From RGIG4079 sp045531405 (GTDB taxonomy: Bacteria > Bacteroidota > Bacteroidia > Bacteroidales > Muribaculaceae), in assembly GCA_045531405.1 (NCBI GenBank), contig JAZSDX010000009.1, positions 41,506 to 105,505 of the forward strand: a stretch of DNA of 64,000 bases. Direction: 5' to 3'. Every line of letters begins with the position of its first letter. Position 1 is the stretch's first letter. The notes beneath the pieces were generated by a model. The model was not told where the DNA came from, made no database searches, and saw only the letters and a list, made by a program, of their open reading frames with translations. Shown in pieces: positions 42,147 through 51,405 of this stretch. Made by a program: the position numbers and the translations under genes.

Positions 42147-42500
42147 TTATATAAGTCGGTTTGTTGCTGTATCGGGGAAAACTACCCATGGCTTGAAGTT
42201 CTTAGCCTCTTCAAATGGCATTGTGGCATAACTCATAATGATAACCACGTCGCCTTTTTGCACTTTTCGTGCAGCGGCACCATTGAGACATATTACGCCT
42301 GAACCACGTCTGCCTTTAATTACGTATGTGTCAAATCGTTCCCCGTTATTGTTATTTACAATATATACTCTTTCACCGGCAATGATATTAGCGGCGTCCA
42401 TCAAGTCTTCATCTATAGTGATGCTACCAATGTAATCAAGGCATGCCTCGGTTACAGTGACACGATGTATCTTTGATTTTACAACTTCTATTTGCATCAT
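42147..42500 (-). CDS. panD: Aspartate 1-decarboxylase precursor
   Basis: The proenzyme has 117 residues and makes beta-alanine for pantothenate. It is self-cleaved at the Gly-Ser bond in YIGSITID to create the pyruvoyl group. Starting from the second of two adjacent Met codons (42497) makes the serine residue 25, the canonical position, so that start may be the true one. GERFDTYVIKG and GAAARKVQKGD are conserved. Its first ATG overlaps the panC stop by one base (TAATG), so the pair is translationally coupled. Confidence 0.95.
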   Translation of the reverse strand: MMQIEVVKSKIHRVTVTEACLDYIGSITIDEDLMDAANIIAGERVYIVNNNNGERFDTYVIKGRRGSGVICLNGAAARKVQKGDVVIIMSYATMPFEEAKNFKPWVVFPDTATNRLI

Positions 42501-43345
42501 TATTTAGTATATTTAATATTATCAATTAGACGAACATCACCACAATAAACAGTGATACACCCAACTGGAGTTGATGTTTCTTCCCAATTTTTTATTGGTT
42601 GCATAGAAAGGGAATCAACGATTTCGTAGTACTCAACTTCCATTTCGGGTTGAGCATTAATTTCGTTGATTACATATTGTTTAGTTTCTACGACACTATG
42701 ATTTTTTGCATAGTCAAGACTTGCAACAAGTGCTTTGTGAATTGCAGGGGCAATGGCTCTCTGACTTGGAGTGAGGCGCACGTTGCGACTGCTCATAGCT
42801 AATCCATCATCTTCTCGCATAATAGGGCAGTCGATGATTTCAATGTTAAATCCTTCAAGTTCCACCATGCGACGTATAATAGCTATTTGTTGGAAGTCTT
42901 TTTCTCCGAAATATGCACGATGTGGTTGAACCATGGCAAACAATTTACTCACGATTTGTGCCACACCATTGAAATGCCCGGGACGCATAGGTCCTTCCAT
43001 TACTTCAGCAACTGCTCCGAGATCAAACACGCGTGTGTCGGGTTCGGGATATATCTCTTCAACCGATGGTATAAATGCAATATCCACACCGGCATTAATC
43101 ATTTTTTTACAATCGGCTTCTTCGGTGCGAGGATAGGTGCGAAGGTCTTCGGGATTATTGAATTGAGTGGGGTTGACAAATACGCTAACCACAACAATAT
43201 CATTTTCTTTACGAGCACGGTCAATTAATGACACATGACCGGCATGAAGGGCTCCCATTGTGGGGACTAATCCCACTGAGCGTCCACATTGTTTCTCCTC
43301 CTCAACACGACGGCGAAGGAGTGCAACTTCACGTATGATTTCCAT
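42500..43345 (-). CDS. panC: Pantothenate synthetase
   Basis: The protein has 281 residues. It joins pantoate and beta-alanine with ATP. The nucleotidyltransferase signatures are LVPTMGALHAGHVSLI (HxGH), VFVNPTQFNNPEDL, AEVMEGPMRPGHFNGV, YFGEKDFQQ and the KMSKS-like segment MSSRNVRL. It starts a leftward run panC-panD-ffh-folD-capA. A TAATTTTG box on the minus strand at 43377-43384 is a likely -7 element, 31 nt before the ATG. panB is not in the window. Confidence 0.97.
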   Translation of the reverse strand: MEIIREVALLRRRVEEEKQCGRSVGLVPTMGALHAGHVSLIDRARKENDIVVVSVFVNPTQFNNPEDLRTYPRTEEADCKKMINAGVDIAFIPSVEEIYPEPDTRVFDLGAVAEVMEGPMRPGHFNGVAQIVSKLFAMVQPHRAYFGEKDFQQIAIIRRMVELEGFNIEIIDCPIMREDDGLAMSSRNVRLTPSQRAIAPAIHKALVASLDYAKNHSVVETKQYVINEINAQPEMEVEYYEIVDSLSMQPIKNWEETSTPVGCITVYCGDVRLIDNIKYTK

Positions 43346-43432
43346 TTCTTTGATGGTAATAAGCTTATTTACGCTACAAAATTACACATAATAATGCACA
43401 ATTCATAATTAAAAACGAAAAATTAATAGTGC

Positions 43433-43464
43433 GTTGTGTGTGTGGAATAATTAATGTACCTTTG
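43433..43464 (+). promoter_or_regulatory. Predicted recR promoter
   Basis: GTTG (43433-43436), a 20-nt spacer and TACCTTTG (43457-43464) lie 26 nt before the recR ATG. Confidence 0.7.
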
Positions 43465-43490
43465 TAGGATATTAATAACCTGTAAGAGTT

Positions 43491-44117
43491 ATGGACCAAG
43501 AATTTTCATCTATATTGCTTGAAACAGCAGTGACAGAATTGTCGCGATTGCCGGGTGTGGGGCGTAAGACAGCTTTGCGCTTGGCATTACATATATTGCG
43601 TCAGGATGAAAGTGCAGGAATAGCTCTGGGTGAAGCAATTATTAATATGCGTAGAGGGGTGAAATATTGTGGTGTGTGTCACAATATTTCTGAAACCGAG
43701 ATGTGTCCCATATGTAGTTCGCCAACACGCGATAAAAGTACTGTTTGTGTAGTAGAGAGTGTGAAAGATGTGATGATTTTTGAAAATACTCGTCAATATA
43801 ATGGGTTGTACCATGTGCTTGGTGGAGTTATTTCGCCTATGGATGGCATTGGTCCTGACCAATTGCAGATATCATCACTTATAGAGCGAGTTAAAAGAGG
43901 TGAAATTGCCGAGGTTATTTTAGCCTTGAGTGCTACGATGGAAGGAGAGACAACTAATTTCTATATATATCGTCAATTAGGGCCTCTGCCTGTAAAAATA
44001 ACTCAATTAGCACGTGGTGTATCGGTAGGGAATGAGATAGAATATACTGATGAAATTACGCTTGGTCGTTCATTGTTAAATCGCACATTGTTTGCCGATT
44101 CATTTAATAGCCGATGA
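43491..44117 (+). CDS. recR: Recombination mediator RecR
   Basis: The protein has 208 residues. With RecO and RecF it loads RecA at gaps. The N-terminal helix-hairpin-helix reads LSRLPGVGRKTALRLALHIL. The four-cysteine zinc finger is CGVCHNISETEMCPIC. A Toprim domain follows (VCVVESVKDVMIFEN, YHVLGGVISPMDGIGPDQL). The C-terminus has the conserved GNEIEYTDEITLGRSLLNR. It overlaps the following acetyltransferase gene by ATGA. Confidence 0.97.
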   Translation: MDQEFSSILLETAVTELSRLPGVGRKTALRLALHILRQDESAGIALGEAIINMRRGVKYCGVCHNISETEMCPICSSPTRDKSTVCVVESVKDVMIFENTRQYNGLYHVLGGVISPMDGIGPDQLQISSLIERVKRGEIAEVILALSATMEGETTNFYIYRQLGPLPVKITQLARGVSVGNEIEYTDEITLGRSLLNRTLFADSFNSR

Positions 44118-44635
44118 ATATTCATGATGAAATATTAATGCTTCGAGCGCTTGAACCTACTGATTTAGAAGTGTTGTATCGGTGGGAGAACGATGTGAAG
44201 TTGTGGCACACATGTTCGACTATAACACCTTTCTCTCGCAAACAATTATGGGATTATATTGAAGGGTATGATGGCGATATTTTTAAGAGTCGCCAGTTGC
44301 GCTTGATGATAGAGGAAATATCAACTAAGGGTGTAGTGGGAACGATTGATTTGTATGATTTTGACCCTGTTAATAATCGTGCTTCTGTGGGCATCTTGTT
44401 GACCGTAGATTTTCAAGGTCGAGGTTATGGAAAAAGAGCAATGCGACTTTTTGAAAAGTATTGTGAAACCTTTTTGCCTATAAATCAGTTGATATGTGTT
44501 GTCGCAGAAGATAATGAAGCATCATTAAGATTATTCAGAACTCTTGGGTATCGAGAAGTTGGTGTGCTGAAATGGTGGTTAAAGCGAGGAAATGTATATA
44601 ATAATGCACTCCTTTTTCAGAAAAAGATATGGTAA
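44114..44635 (+). CDS. GNAT family N-acetyltransferase (RimJ/SpeG-like)
   Basis: The protein has 173 residues. The GNAT fold is clear: LRALEPTDLEVLYRWENDVKLW at the N-terminus, VVGTIDLYDFDPVNNRASVGI, then the acetyl-CoA-binding motif FQGRGYGKRAMRLFEKY and VVAEDNEASLRLFRTLGYREVG. It resembles RimJ/RimL or spermidine acetyltransferases, but the acceptor is unknown. It overlaps recR by 4 nt and eptA by 7 nt. Confidence 0.88.
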   Translation: MNIHDEILMLRALEPTDLEVLYRWENDVKLWHTCSTITPFSRKQLWDYIEGYDGDIFKSRQLRLMIEEISTKGVVGTIDLYDFDPVNNRASVGILLTVDFQGRGYGKRAMRLFEKYCETFLPINQLICVVAEDNEASLRLFRTLGYREVGVLKWWLKRGNVYNNALLFQKKIW

Positions 44636-46338
44636 AACGCATCGCACAAAATATAAAAGCATTTTTTGATGCAATGTTGCGTCAAGAAGTGTTGTTTTAT
44701 GTTTATTTGGCAATATTGATATTGCCAAATGTGTTGTTATCAATTACCGAATCCTTATCACCAATAGAAAGAGTGTGTAGTATCGTTTTTCCATTGGGTT
44801 GCTATTATTTAATAGCATCAATAAACCGACGATTAGGTTGGTCTATATGGTTGTTATGTCCAATTTCTTTATTGGCAGGTTTTCAGGTCGTATTATTATA
44901 TATTTATGGCCGTTCGGTTATTGCAACTGATATGTTTATCAATTTTGTAACAACCGATATGAATGAGTCAAAAGAGTTGTTAGGTAACTTGTTGTTAATA
45001 TTGTTGTCGGTGGTGTTGATGTATATAACACCGATTATCGTTGCTACAATTTATCTCGTTAAAAGACAAAAATTAAATAAAACATTTATAAAACGCAATA
45101 GAAATGTGGCGTTAGGGCTGTCGATTGTGGGAGTGTCGTTACTTTGGGTGTGTTATGCATCAAATGATGAATATTCGGTAAAGAGATCGGTATATCCTAT
45201 AAATGCTTATTACAATATGTATAAGGCTATATCACGCCATGATATGCTTAAAAATTATAAAGCAACATCGAGAGATTTCAAGTTTAATGCCTCATCTTCG
45301 CACTCAGCTCAACAACGTGAAATATATGTGGTAGTTATTGGCGAGACTGCACGAGCCTGCAATTGGGAATTATTTGGATATGATCGCTCTACTAACCCGC
45401 TGTTGAAACAGGTAAAAGATTTGGTGGTGTTTGATAGTGTATTGACAGAATCAAATATCACACACAAAACTGTGCCTATGTTAATTTCGTTGGCATCGGC
45501 TGTTGATTATGATAAAATTTATTATCAAAAAAGTTTGATAACAGCATTTAAGGAAGCCGGATTTAAGACTGCATTTTTTTCAAATCAAGCACATACAGAG
45601 GCTTTAATTGATAATTTTGCTCTTGAAGCCGATAGAATGGAATATTTGAAAGATCGGTCAAAGGATATTAATTTAAATCCACTAGATAGTGAATTAGTAA
45701 AATTAACTCAACAAGTAATTAATGATGGAGCAAATAAACAATTAATTGTGTTACACACCTATGGCTCGCACTACAATTATGCTGCTCGTTATTCTCAAGA
45801 CATGGCATATTTTAAGCCAGACTCCCCAGTGTCGCCACAAAAGGATTTTTTGATTAAATTAAAAAACGCATACGATAATTCAATCAGATATACCGACAAG
45901 GTTTTATATGATTTAATCACGATGTTAGATAGTGTAGAGAATGCACATACATCGTTATTGTATGTAAGTGACCATGGAGAGGAACTTTTTGATGATGAAC
46001 GTGAAGTAATATTTCATTCTTCAACAACTCCTTCGTATTATCAACTACATGTGCCAATGTTGGTGTGGTTGTCAGATGCATATAAGAATGCTTATCCTCA
46101 TGTATTTGCAGCATTAAAGTCAAACGCACATAAACAGATTTCGTCAAGTGCATCATTTTTTCATACGGTGCTAAATGTTGCAGGAATAGAAACTATTCAT
46201 CGAGATGATACTTATTCAGTTGCAAGTATAGCGTATATAGAGCGAAATAGGATATATCTTGATGATAATTATAAAGGAGTGCCCTTGTTGAGCCTTGATA
46301 TGAGTGATAATAATATAAAGATGTTGAGCACCTTTTAA
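44629..46338 (+). CDS. Phosphoethanolamine transferase, EptA/sulfatase superfamily
   Basis: The protein has 569 residues. Four or five N-terminal membrane helices (to about 175) are followed by a periplasmic sulfatase-fold domain. The metal-binding Glu lies in VIGETARACNW (Glu239). The expected nucleophile Thr lies about 39 residues later in ESNITHKTVP (Thr278 by alignment to MCR/EptA). The late metal site is SDHGEELFDD. It likely adds phosphoethanolamine to lipid A phosphate and could lower polymyxin binding. Its stop overlaps that of the convergent yqgE. Confidence 0.85.
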   Translation: MVKRIAQNIKAFFDAMLRQEVLFYVYLAILILPNVLLSITESLSPIERVCSIVFPLGCYYLIASINRRLGWSIWLLCPISLLAGFQVVLLYIYGRSVIATDMFINFVTTDMNESKELLGNLLLILLSVVLMYITPIIVATIYLVKRQKLNKTFIKRNRNVALGLSIVGVSLLWVCYASNDEYSVKRSVYPINAYYNMYKAISRHDMLKNYKATSRDFKFNASSSHSAQQREIYVVVIGETARACNWELFGYDRSTNPLLKQVKDLVVFDSVLTESNITHKTVPMLISLASAVDYDKIYYQKSLITAFKEAGFKTAFFSNQAHTEALIDNFALEADRMEYLKDRSKDINLNPLDSELVKLTQQVINDGANKQLIVLHTYGSHYNYAARYSQDMAYFKPDSPVSPQKDFLIKLKNAYDNSIRYTDKVLYDLITMLDSVENAHTSLLYVSDHGEELFDDEREVIFHSSTTPSYYQLHVPMLVWLSDAYKNAYPHVFAALKSNAHKQISSSASFFHTVLNVAGIETIHRDDTYSVASIAYIERNRIYLDDNYKGVPLLSLDMSDNNIKMLSTF

Positions 46339-46937
46339 TTCAATTGTGGATTTTCGGGGTGATATAGCCAACCTTTATATTCATTGCCCATCGATTTTAC
46401 ATAACGATGCCAATATTTATCGTTTTCGCCATCTAAGATATCTTTGATACTAAGTGGCGTTGTAACAGCCCACACATGGTGCTTTATTTCTGCTTCAAGT
46501 TGTCCTTTATCCCAACCACTATAGCCGAGAAAGAAACGAATTTGTGAACTTGAAACGTTGTGTTGGTTAATTAATTCAATTACAGTGTTGAAATCGCCTC
46601 CAATATAAAGTTCTTCATTGATTTTTTGTGAATTAGGAATTATATCGCCGAGAGTGTGAATGAAATAGAGTCGATCACACGATAATGGTCCTCCACAATA
46701 TACAGTAAAATTATTTAGAGAATATATATCGGGAATTATATCACTCAATGCATATTTAGTGGGCTTATTCATCACAATCCCCATAGTGCTACTTTGAGGA
46801 GAATATTCAACAAGGCAAATCACAGCATGACAAAAATATTCTTCTCTTAAAAACGGCTCAGCAATAAGTAATGCACCTTGGGTAGGTATTTGTTTGCTTG
46901 TTTTTATGTTGAACAGAAAAGATTCAATATTTGTCAT
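46335..46937 (-). CDS. YqgE/AlgH family protein (DUF179)
   Basis: The protein has 200 residues. Family motifs are QGALLIAEPFLREEYFCHAVICL, GIVMNKPTKYAL, YCGGPLSCDRLYFIHTL, and the C-terminal FFLGYSGWDKGQLEAEI with a Trp-rich end (DKYWHRYVKSMG). Members are conserved in Gram-negatives, cytoplasmic, and of uncertain function. It is convergent with eptA; the two genes overlap by four bases at their stop codons with no terminator between. Confidence 0.92.
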   Translation of the reverse strand: MTNIESFLFNIKTSKQIPTQGALLIAEPFLREEYFCHAVICLVEYSPQSSTMGIVMNKPTKYALSDIIPDIYSLNNFTVYCGGPLSCDRLYFIHTLGDIIPNSQKINEELYIGGDFNTVIELINQHNVSSSQIRFFLGYSGWDKGQLEAEIKHHVWAVTTPLSIKDILDGENDKYWHRYVKSMGNEYKGWLYHPENPQLN

Positions 46938-47018
46938 ACTATATGTATATAAGAATAATCACACTATAAATTTACATACTTTCTTTTAATAAAAAACTAT
47001 GTACTCTAAAAAATATGC

Positions 47019-47026
47019 TATATTTG
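47019..47026 (+). promoter_or_regulatory. Predicted -7 box upstream of the iron-sulfur gene pair
   Basis: TATATTTG lies 31 nt before the ATG at 47058. No -33 box is at the expected distance. Confidence 0.5.
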
Positions 47027-47057
47027 CATAAAATAAAGAAATAACACCTGGTTAAAT

Positions 47058-48572
47058 ATGTATAGAAAAGTTAGAATAATATTGGCTATATTATTTTTTA
47101 TAGCCATTACTATGTTGTTTGTTGATTTTTCAGGAGTTGCACAACAATGGTGGGGGTGGGTTGCAAAGGTGCAGTTTGTTCCTGCGTTTTTGTCGCTTAA
47201 TGTGATAGCAATAATTATTTTATTGTTACTTACGTTGATATTTGGTAGGGCTTATTGTTCAGTGATATGTCCGTTGGGAATATTACAAGATATAATAATA
47301 CATATTAGAGGATTGGTTGGTAAAAAAAAATCGCGTAAAAACAGATTTAATTACGCAAAACCTAAAACTTGGTTAAGGTTGAGTGTCTTGATTATATTTG
47401 TTGTTTTGTTAATTTTGGGTGTTTGCAATATTATTGGGACAACAATAGCTTCAATATTAGAGCCTTATAGCGCATATGGAAGGATTGCATCATCACTTTT
47501 TGCTCCTATTTATGATGCTGGAAACAATATGATAGCCGATGCGATTGTAGATACTGAATGTTATTGGTTTTATCATGTTGAAAGTTATAATTATTTACCT
47601 ATAACAATAATTGCTATAGCCACTTTATTAGTTGTTGGTGTAATGGCTTGGGTAGGAGGGAGAGCGTATTGCAATATGATTTGTCCGGTGGGGACTATAC
47701 TTGGTTATTTTAGTCGCTTTTCATTATTAAAGTCTATTATAGATGCGTCGAAGTGTAATGGTTGCTCGAAGTGTGCACGTAATTGTAAGGCTTCGTGTAT
47801 AGATGTAAAGAATCATGTTATAGATTATTCATGCTGTGTGGTATGTATGAATTGTATTGAGAATTGTAGCACAAATGCAATAAAATATCGTTGGCACAAG
47901 GGTATAAAATCAAAAGTCGATAATGAAATAGATGAGAAATCAGCTGAAGGTAGAAGAAATTTCATGACAGTAGGCACGATGTTGACAACTGCATTAGCTG
48001 TGAAAGCTTCAGACAAAACGATTGATGGTGGGTTAGCTCCTATTATCGAAAAAGAGAAACCTCAACGGAAAAATAGGATTGTGCCTCCAGGAGCGATAAG
48101 CCTTTCGCATTTACAACGCCATTGTACCGGTTGTCAATTGTGTATTTCGGCTTGTCCAAATGGGGTGTTGCGTCCGTCTATAAATTTAGATTCGTTTATG
48201 CAACCTGTAGCTGAGTATGAACGAGGATATTGTCGTCCGGAGTGTGTGCGTTGCTCTGACGCATGTCCTGTTGGTGCATTTCATCGGATTACTGTTGAGG
48301 AGAAAAGTTCGATACAGATTGGTCATGCCGTTGTAAAACTTGATGCTTGTGTTATGGCATCAAGGGGTCGTAGATGTGGTAATTGTGCTGATAAATGTCC
48401 CACAGGTGCAATAAAAATTGTGCCAATGAACCCAGATGATGAAAAATCACATTATATGCCTGTGGTTAATGAATCGAAGTGTATAGGGTGTGGTGCTTGC
48501 GAATATTATTGTCCGGTGAGACCATTGAGTGCGATTTATGTTAATGGGAATGAGGTTCATCGCTCTATTTAA
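47058..48572 (+). CDS. Membrane polyferredoxin, NapH-like N-terminus fused to a NapG-like ferredoxin
   Basis: The protein has 504 residues. Four to five membrane helices (to about 200) carry two conserved Cys motifs (GRAYCSVICPLG and GRAYCNMICPVG) as in NapH/NosR. Two [4Fe-4S] motifs follow (CNGCSKCARNC, CVVCMNCIENC). A twin-arginine-like motif EGRRNFM (297-303) then precedes a hydrophobic segment, after which come four more cluster motifs (CTGCQLCISAC, CVRCSDAC, CGNCADKC, CIGCGACEYYC). The layout suggests electron transfer from the quinone pool to a periplasmic or membrane reductase. The partner is probably the next gene, 19 nt downstream. Confidence 0.82.
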   Translation: MYRKVRIILAILFFIAITMLFVDFSGVAQQWWGWVAKVQFVPAFLSLNVIAIIILLLLTLIFGRAYCSVICPLGILQDIIIHIRGLVGKKKSRKNRFNYAKPKTWLRLSVLIIFVVLLILGVCNIIGTTIASILEPYSAYGRIASSLFAPIYDAGNNMIADAIVDTECYWFYHVESYNYLPITIIAIATLLVVGVMAWVGGRAYCNMICPVGTILGYFSRFSLLKSIIDASKCNGCSKCARNCKASCIDVKNHVIDYSCCVVCMNCIENCSTNAIKYRWHKGIKSKVDNEIDEKSAEGRRNFMTVGTMLTTALAVKASDKTIDGGLAPIIEKEKPQRKNRIVPPGAISLSHLQRHCTGCQLCISACPNGVLRPSINLDSFMQPVAEYERGYCRPECVRCSDACPVGAFHRITVEEKSSIQIGHAVVKLDACVMASRGRRCGNCADKCPTGAIKIVPMNPDDEKSHYMPVVNESKCIGCGACEYYCPVRPLSAIYVNGNEVHRSI

Positions 48573-48591
48573 TGCCTAAAAATTGAAAAAT

Positions 48592-50391
48592 ATGAAGAAA
48601 TATAGTTCAGAAATAAATAGAAGAAAATTTTTGAAAATTTTAGGGATTGGAACAGCTGCATCAACGATAGCATCATGTGTGAACTCAACTGATGATAAAT
48701 CTTGCGAAGATGCAGAACGCCCAATCAAAGGAAATATGACCTATCGAGTAAATCCCAAAACTAAAGAGAACGTTTCATTGCTCGGATATGGTTGTATGAG
48801 ATTACCGATGTTGACAACTGATGACGATGAGGAGATAATAGATCAAGAGGCGGTTAATAAATTGGTTGATTATGCAATTAAATATGGAGTAAATCTTTTT
48901 GACACATCTCCTGCATATTGTAAAGGAATGTCGGAGCATGCAATGGGAATCGCATTAAGCAGATACCCACGTGAAAGTTATTATCTTTCAACTAAGTTGT
49001 CAAACTTTGCAGAAAGTACGTGGTCGAGAGAAAAATCACTCGAAATGTATCATAAATCATTTAAGGAACTTCAAACAGATTATATTGATTATATGCACCT
49101 TCATGGCATTGGAATGAATGGAATGGATGCTTTTAATGCTCGTTATATAGATAATGGGGTGTTAGATTATTTATTAAAAGAACGGGAAATAGGCAGGATA
49201 AGAAATTTGGGGTTTTCATATCATGGTGATATAAAGGTGTTTGACTATTTGTTGTCAAAACATGATGAAATGAAATGGGATTTTTGCTTAATTCAACTAA
49301 ATTATATGGATTGGAAGCATGCTAAAGAGTTGAATGAGCGAAATACCAATGCTGAATATCTATATAATGAATTAGAAAAGCGTGGTATTCCTGCAATGGT
49401 AATGGAGCCTTTATTAGGTGGAAGATTAGCAGATTTGAATGATTCGGTCGTTGCACAAATGAAGCAACGTCGTCCACAAGATAGTGTTGCTTCATGGGCT
49501 TTTCGTTTTGCAGGTTCAAAACCCAGGATATTGTCGGTATTAAGTGGTATGACTTATATTGAACATCTTCATGATAATTTAGCGACATATTCACCATTAG
49601 AGCCTATTACAGATGATGAAGCTCAATTTTTGGAGGAGATGGCTCAGTTTATGCTGAAATTTCCAACAATACCTTGTACTCAATGTGCATATTGTATGCC
49701 TTGTCATAAAGGATTAGATATTCCTGCAATCTTTACACATTACAATAAGTGTGTAAATGAAGGAAATATGACTGATGATACTCGAGACCCACATTATGAT
49801 GCTGCACGACGTGCGTTTTTGGTGGGATATGATAGGAAAGTCCCTAAATTACGTCAAGCAGGTCATTGTATATCGTGTGGAAAGTGTTTATCGCATTGTC
49901 CACAAGGGATTGCAATTGATATAGAATTGAAGAAAATACATAATTACACTGAGGCATTGAAGCAACGGAAACAAACGACTGATTTAGTGAAAGATAAAAT
50001 GCTTGCAGGTAATCATTCATTAGTAGTTGAAGCTACTAATGGCAAAGTATATACTTTTGATGGGCGAGGGGTTAAAGATTTGTATAATCTCTATATTAAT
50101 ACACCTGATATACTTAAAGGTGCTGTAATTGCTGATAAAGTGATTGGGGCCGGTGCGGCGACATTAATGGCTCTTGGTGGGATAAAAGAATATTACACAA
50201 ATGTAATCAGTAAAGATGCGTTTAATGTATTCGAAAAGAATGGTATTAATGGAAAATATGGAGAGTTGGTTGCTCAGATAAAAAATCGAGATGGGTCGGG
50301 TAGATGTCCGTTAGAAACATGTCTTGATGGGCATTTAAATGATGAAGATGTATTAACAAGGATTTCGGAGTTTGTTAATAGTATTGTATAA
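48592..50391 (+). CDS. Tat-exported aldo/keto reductase with C-terminal [4Fe-4S] domain
   Basis: The precursor has 599 residues from the ATG at 48592; an upstream in-frame TTG is less likely. The N-terminus has a Tat motif NRRKFLKILGIGTAA ending in a possible lipobox (STIASC). The AKR barrel (about 45-335) keeps catalytic Asp and Tyr in FDTSPAYCKG, Lys in LSTKLSNF and His in MHLHGIG. Two ferredoxin motifs follow (CTQCAYCMPC and CISCGKCLSHC). A C-terminal region of about 150 residues is unknown. The upstream polyferredoxin probably supplies electrons. The substrate is unknown. Confidence 0.88.
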   Translation: MKKYSSEINRRKFLKILGIGTAASTIASCVNSTDDKSCEDAERPIKGNMTYRVNPKTKENVSLLGYGCMRLPMLTTDDDEEIIDQEAVNKLVDYAIKYGVNLFDTSPAYCKGMSEHAMGIALSRYPRESYYLSTKLSNFAESTWSREKSLEMYHKSFKELQTDYIDYMHLHGIGMNGMDAFNARYIDNGVLDYLLKEREIGRIRNLGFSYHGDIKVFDYLLSKHDEMKWDFCLIQLNYMDWKHAKELNERNTNAEYLYNELEKRGIPAMVMEPLLGGRLADLNDSVVAQMKQRRPQDSVASWAFRFAGSKPRILSVLSGMTYIEHLHDNLATYSPLEPITDDEAQFLEEMAQFMLKFPTIPCTQCAYCMPCHKGLDIPAIFTHYNKCVNEGNMTDDTRDPHYDAARRAFLVGYDRKVPKLRQAGHCISCGKCLSHCPQGIAIDIELKKIHNYTEALKQRKQTTDLVKDKMLAGNHSLVVEATNGKVYTFDGRGVKDLYNLYINTPDILKGAVIADKVIGAGAATLMALGGIKEYYTNVISKDAFNVFEKNGINGKYGELVAQIKNRDGSGRCPLETCLDGHLNDEDVLTRISEFVNSIV

Positions 50392-50395
50392 ATGT

Positions 50396-50424
50396 AAAGC
50401 CACCTTTATTGGGTGGCTTTATTA
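50396..50424. terminator. Bidirectional terminator between the AKR gene and trxB
   Basis: AAAGCCACC (50396-50404) pairs with GGTGGCTTT (50412-50420) around a short loop, with ATTATTATT after it on the plus strand and TTTACATT on the minus strand. Confidence 0.75.
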
Positions 50425-50444
50425 TTATTGTTAGAAATATTTGA

Positions 50445-51386
50445 TTATTCTTTTTCGGCAAGATATTTCTCAGCATCAAGAGCTGCACGACAGCCCATGC
50501 CTGCGGCAGAAATTGCTTGGCGATATCGAGGATCGGCAACGTCGCCAGCTGCAAAGACTCCTTCAATATTAGTAGCAGATGTTCCCCCTTCAAGTTTGAT
50601 ATATCCAGTCTCATCAAGATTGATATATTGGGCAAATACATCGGTGTTAGGTTTGTGTCCAATGGCAAGGAAAAAGCCATCGATAGCTATGTCATAATAA
50701 CGCTCTTTCTCTGTGTCTTTGAACTCAACAAGGTGTGCTCCTTCAACAAATTCTTCTCCAAAAAGTCCAACGGTGTTGGTGTTAAATAGCACTTCAATGT
50801 TTTCTTTTTCAAAAACTCGGCGTTGCATAACTTCAGACGCACGAAGGTGGTCTTTGCGAACAATCATATATACTTTTTTTGCCAAGTTGCTTAAATATAT
50901 TGCTTCTTCACAGGCAGTGTCGCCACCACCAACAACGGCTACTGTGCGTTTGCGATAGAAGAACCCATCACAAGTGGCACATGCAGACACCCCTAATCCA
51001 TTGTATTTCTTTTCGTCGTCTAGTCCGAGGTATTTTGCTGATGCTCCGGTTGCAATGATGACGGTATCGGCTGTTATTTTCTCGCTGTTGTCAATAGTCA
51101 ATTCAAATGGGTATATGTCAAAGTTGACAGATGTAACTAATCCACTACGAAGTTCGGCCCCAAAACGTTCTGCTTGCTTACGTAAATCTGCCATTAATTG
51201 AGGACCTGTTACCCCTTCGGGGTATCCTGGAAAATTTTCTACTTCGGTGGTAATAGTTAGTTGCCCTCCAGGTTGATTTCCTTCGTATAGGATAGGGGAT
51301 AGGTTTGCACGAGAGGCGTATATAGCGGCGGTATATCCTGCCGGACCTGAGCCTATAATGAGGCATTTAGTATGATTGTTGTTCAT
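50445..51386 (-). CDS. trxB: Thioredoxin-disulfide reductase
   Basis: The protein has 313 residues. It is an FAD enzyme that reduces thioredoxin with NADPH. FAD binding is GSGPAGYTAAIYASRA at the N-terminus, with GGQLTITTEVENFPG. The redox-active pair is in SACATCDGFFY. The NADPH motif is VVGGGDTACEEA, and the C-terminal FAD motif is GVFAAGDVADPRYRQ. It is the last gene of the dedA-rpe-ftsK-lolA-trxB run. Confidence 0.97.
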   Translation of the reverse strand: MNNNHTKCLIIGSGPAGYTAAIYASRANLSPILYEGNQPGGQLTITTEVENFPGYPEGVTGPQLMADLRKQAERFGAELRSGLVTSVNFDIYPFELTIDNSEKITADTVIIATGASAKYLGLDDEKKYNGLGVSACATCDGFFYRKRTVAVVGGGDTACEEAIYLSNLAKKVYMIVRKDHLRASEVMQRRVFEKENIEVLFNTNTVGLFGEEFVEGAHLVEFKDTEKERYYDIAIDGFFLAIGHKPNTDVFAQYINLDETGYIKLEGGTSATNIEGVFAAGDVADPRYRQAISAAGMGCRAALDAEKYLAEKE

Positions 51387-51405
51387 ATTTTAGTTTATTA
51401 TACAA

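Noticed and set aside
47322..47330. A9 run in the polyferredoxin gene as a phase-variation tract
   Set aside because: A runs of this size are frequent in this AT-rich genome and encode Lys-Lys here; it is weaker evidence than the G8 run.
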